From CAYHBO01 sp964354855 (GTDB taxonomy: Bacteria; Babelota; Babeliae; Babelales; RVW-14), in the NCBI GenBank assembly GCA_964354855.1, contig CAYHBO010000061.1, positions 1 to 7,014 of the forward strand: 7,014 nucleotides of DNA, given 5' to 3'. The notes under the pieces are model-generated. The model worked only from the letters and a program-made list of their open reading frames with translations. It did no database searches and was not told the DNA's origin. The translations under genes were made by a program, and so were the position numbers. Numbering within the stretch: position 1 is the stretch's first letter; every line of letters starts with the position of its first letter. Of this stretch, positions 5,245-7,014 are shown piece by piece.

Positions 5245-6840
5245 ATGCAATTAGTAATTGTTTTATCTCTGGCTAGTTTATTGATCTCTACCAGTTTCGC
5301 TTCAACACCTTTTGCTGATGAAGCATGGCAAGAAAGTGCTACTGTCCGTGGTGAATCAGAAAAGTTAAACCATTACATGAACTCTAAGCTTCCCATGCCA
5401 TCGGTAGATGTTTTTCCCGCAACGTTTAAGTGGGGTGTTGCTATAGCTGAGTTTCAAAACTCCGGTGCGGAAACATTGCCAAATTCGAACTGGGCAGCCT
5501 TTGAACATAAGAAAAATTTTGCTCCTTCAGGTAAATCAGTTGATCATTGGAATCAGTACCCGCAAGATATCGAGTTAATGAAAAGTCTTAATATTAACTC
5601 GTTCCGTTTTTCCATTGACTGGAGTAGTATTCAACCGCTTCCTGGTGTGTGGAATGAAGATGCCTTAAAGCGGTATGATGCGTTGTGTGTGGCATTACAA
5701 CAAAGTGGCATTACACCGATGGCAACCTTGCATCATTTTACCCACCCAGTTTGGTTTGATGCTCTTGGAGGCTTTGAAAAAGAAGAAAATATTAAATACT
5801 TTGTAGATTTTGCTGAAACGGTGTTTAGGCGTTATCACAGCAATATTAGTTTGTGGTGTACTATCAATGAACCGGCGATTTACGCTATGTGTGGGTATGT
5901 TCTTGGTATTCATTCTCCAGGGAAAGGTGGAAGATTTTCGGTAGCTGGAACGGTGCTTAAAAACTTATTGAAAGCGCATGTTGCCGTTTATCAACGACTT
6001 CAAAGTGTTATTAGTGAGCTTGGTCTTGCTTCTGAAAAACATGAAATTGGAATTGTTCATAATATCTTGAAATTTACCTCACGTTATTCATTCGATCCAA
6101 TTGGACAACTTACAACATCATTATTTACGAGTATTGCTAACGATCCAGTGATGGGCGCATTGGCTAATGATAAGTTTTCATATGATCCATTTAGAAATAT
6201 TAATGCAACAGCGACAATGCTTGGTATTGGAGCACTTGCGTTAAGCTTTGTAAAGCAGAAAAAAGCTGATCAAAAAGTAAGTGACTGGGCAAAAAAACAT
6301 TGGTGTATCGTGGGAGGTTCAGCCTTAACCATTGTTGCAAGTAACATTGCACGTATGAGTAATATGGTTTCGGCAACGATTACCGGCTTATCAAAATCAT
6401 TCGATTTCATTGGGTTGAATTACTATGCAAGCCCGGTAGTTGGTTGGAATAGGCAAAATACGTTTGGGCCTACCTGTTTTTCTGATCAAGTAATGGGAGA
6501 CCTGGCGTTACCGGTATCCGACCCTACAAACTTTAAAGCAGCAATTGAAGCGGTAGCTAAGTTTGGCAAACCGATATACTTAACCGAAACCGGTTGTGCG
6601 GATGATAAAGATGATCGCAGACCATTGTTAATGCGTGAATCGTTACATGTTATTGGTGAAGCGCTTAAAAATGGCATTGATATCCGTGGTTATTATCACT
6701 GGACGTTGATGGATAACTATGAATGGGATCATGGCTTTGAGCCAAAATTTGGTCTTTGTGATCGTGATCGTAACCCACGTTTGAGTGGGTTATGGTTGAG
6801 AGATTTTGTTGAGCAGGTTAAGGCGCAGGCTCAAGGATAA
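5245..6840 (+). CDS. Exported family 1 glycoside hydrolase (beta-glycosidase)
   Basis: The 531-residue protein begins with a hydrophobic signal-like segment (2-18) with probable cleavage near A19. Its n-region has no basic residue, yet an in-frame TAG at 5233-5235 rules out a longer start, and AGGAG lies 6 bases before the ATG. The GH1 barrel covers about 54-525: FKWGVAIAEFQNSG (61-74, sugar-binding Q71), FRFSIDWSSIQP (120-131), LHHFTHP (162-168), acid/base E209 in TINEP, FIGLNYY (388-394), nucleophile E448 in LTETG, and WTLMDNYEW (486-494), where E493 and W494 fit the substrate site. Retaining cleavage of beta-linked sugars is therefore expected; the exact substrate is open. Common GH1 wording is HWDLP and TENG, so HFTHP and TETG are departures. 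Residues about 310-380 form an unusual insert with two hydrophobic stretches. The gene is monocistronic, with a terminator directly downstream. Confidence 0.92.
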   Translation: MQLVIVLSLASLLISTSFASTPFADEAWQESATVRGESEKLNHYMNSKLPMPSVDVFPATFKWGVAIAEFQNSGAETLPNSNWAAFEHKKNFAPSGKSVDHWNQYPQDIELMKSLNINSFRFSIDWSSIQPLPGVWNEDALKRYDALCVALQQSGITPMATLHHFTHPVWFDALGGFEKEENIKYFVDFAETVFRRYHSNISLWCTINEPAIYAMCGYVLGIHSPGKGGRFSVAGTVLKNLLKAHVAVYQRLQSVISELGLASEKHEIGIVHNILKFTSRYSFDPIGQLTTSLFTSIANDPVMGALANDKFSYDPFRNINATATMLGIGALALSFVKQKKADQKVSDWAKKHWCIVGGSALTIVASNIARMSNMVSATITGLSKSFDFIGLNYYASPVVGWNRQNTFGPTCFSDQVMGDLALPVSDPTNFKAAIEAVAKFGKPIYLTETGCADDKDDRRPLLMRESLHVIGEALKNGIDIRGYYHWTLMDNYEWDHGFEPKFGLCDRDRNPRLSGLWLRDFVEQVKAQAQG

Positions 6841-6860
6841 AACTAGTTTTTAAAGCTTAA

Positions 6861-6910
6861 AAAAGTAAAGAACCCGGCTGATGTGTTTGTCAGTCGGGTT
6901 CTTTACTTTT
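6861..6910. terminator. Intrinsic terminator after the glycosidase gene
   Basis: A 21-bp stem with one G-U pair (6861-6881 with 6890-6910) encloses an 8-base loop. It starts 20 bases after the stop codon, is preceded by A residues and followed by ATCATTTTAT, so it could work in both directions. A core of AACCCG capped by an A/T base is the same design as the hairpin at 913-959. Confidence 0.9.
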
Positions 6911-7014
6911 ATCATTTTATCTCGTATTGACTTTTTCGCGGCTCTTCCGGCTAACCCAGGATCAACAGGATCAGTTCCCCCCCCCTCACCAGAGTCAATA
7001 AAATACAAATAGAA
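6911..7014. other. Non-coding right edge with short repeats and a C9 tract
   Basis: No open reading frame with a ribosome binding site is visible. The octamer CAGGATCA occurs twice (6957-6964 and 6966-6973), followed by nine consecutive C (6977-6985). ATTGACT (6926-6932) and AGTCAAT (6993-6999) form a distant inverted pair that could be chance. TTGACT at 6927 has no good -10 at the right distance. Confidence 0.5.

Noticed and set aside
5695..5913. Minus-strand open frames within the glycosidase gene (5695-5913 and 6486-6677)
   Set aside because: Both are antisense to GH1 catalytic motifs and have no supporting signals.

Overview
The window is ordinary bacterial DNA of low to moderate G+C. 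It has seven complete protein genes, standard stop codons, clear AGGAG-type ribosome binding sites and compact spacing. No rRNA, tRNA, CRISPR array or transposase is visible. A secreted tectonin propeller, a reduced PilM/PilN-like protein, a toxin-antitoxin pair and a riboswitch-controlled vitamin importer together suggest a host-associated, possibly intracellular, auxotrophic bacterium. Candidatus Dependentiae (TM6/Babeliae) fits well, but this is an inference from gene content and not a marker-based placement.

Layout. 21-881 (+): secreted six-bladed tectonin-like propeller, closed by a strong hairpin (913-959) that also serves the convergent gene. 961-1872 (-): single-pass membrane protein resembling a PilM remnant fused to PilN, or a small GspL. 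1894-1936: GC-richer imperfect palindrome, probably a dispersed intergenic repeat. 1940-3082 (-): PfkB-family kinase, probably co-transcribed with the PilN-like gene. 3083-3240: divergent control region with a good sigma70-type promoter and a complete TPP (thiamine pyrophosphate) riboswitch whose P1 helix reaches the Shine-Dalgarno of the next gene. 3241-4398 (+): MFS transporter of the MHS/ProP type, hence a probable thiamine or thiamine-precursor importer. 4387-5035 (-): RelE/HigB-like toxin followed by an overlapping XRE antitoxin; the antitoxin gene overlaps the transporter gene tail to tail by 12 bases. 5036-5244: divergent region with two perfect inverted repeats, one a likely toxin-antitoxin operator and one a terminator-like hairpin with no obvious gene. 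5245-6840 (+): exported family 1 glycoside hydrolase with an unusual hydrophobic insert, ended by a strong hairpin terminator (6861-6910). 6911-7014: non-coding, with a doubled octamer and a run of nine C.

How the parts relate. The best supported regulatory unit is promoter, TPP riboswitch and transporter: thiamine pyrophosphate binding should hide the ribosome binding site and shut off import when the cofactor is plentiful. The tectonin protein and the glycosidase are both exported and could both act on glycans, but they are far apart with no sign of co-regulation. The kinase and PilN-like genes look like a two-gene operon without an obvious functional link.
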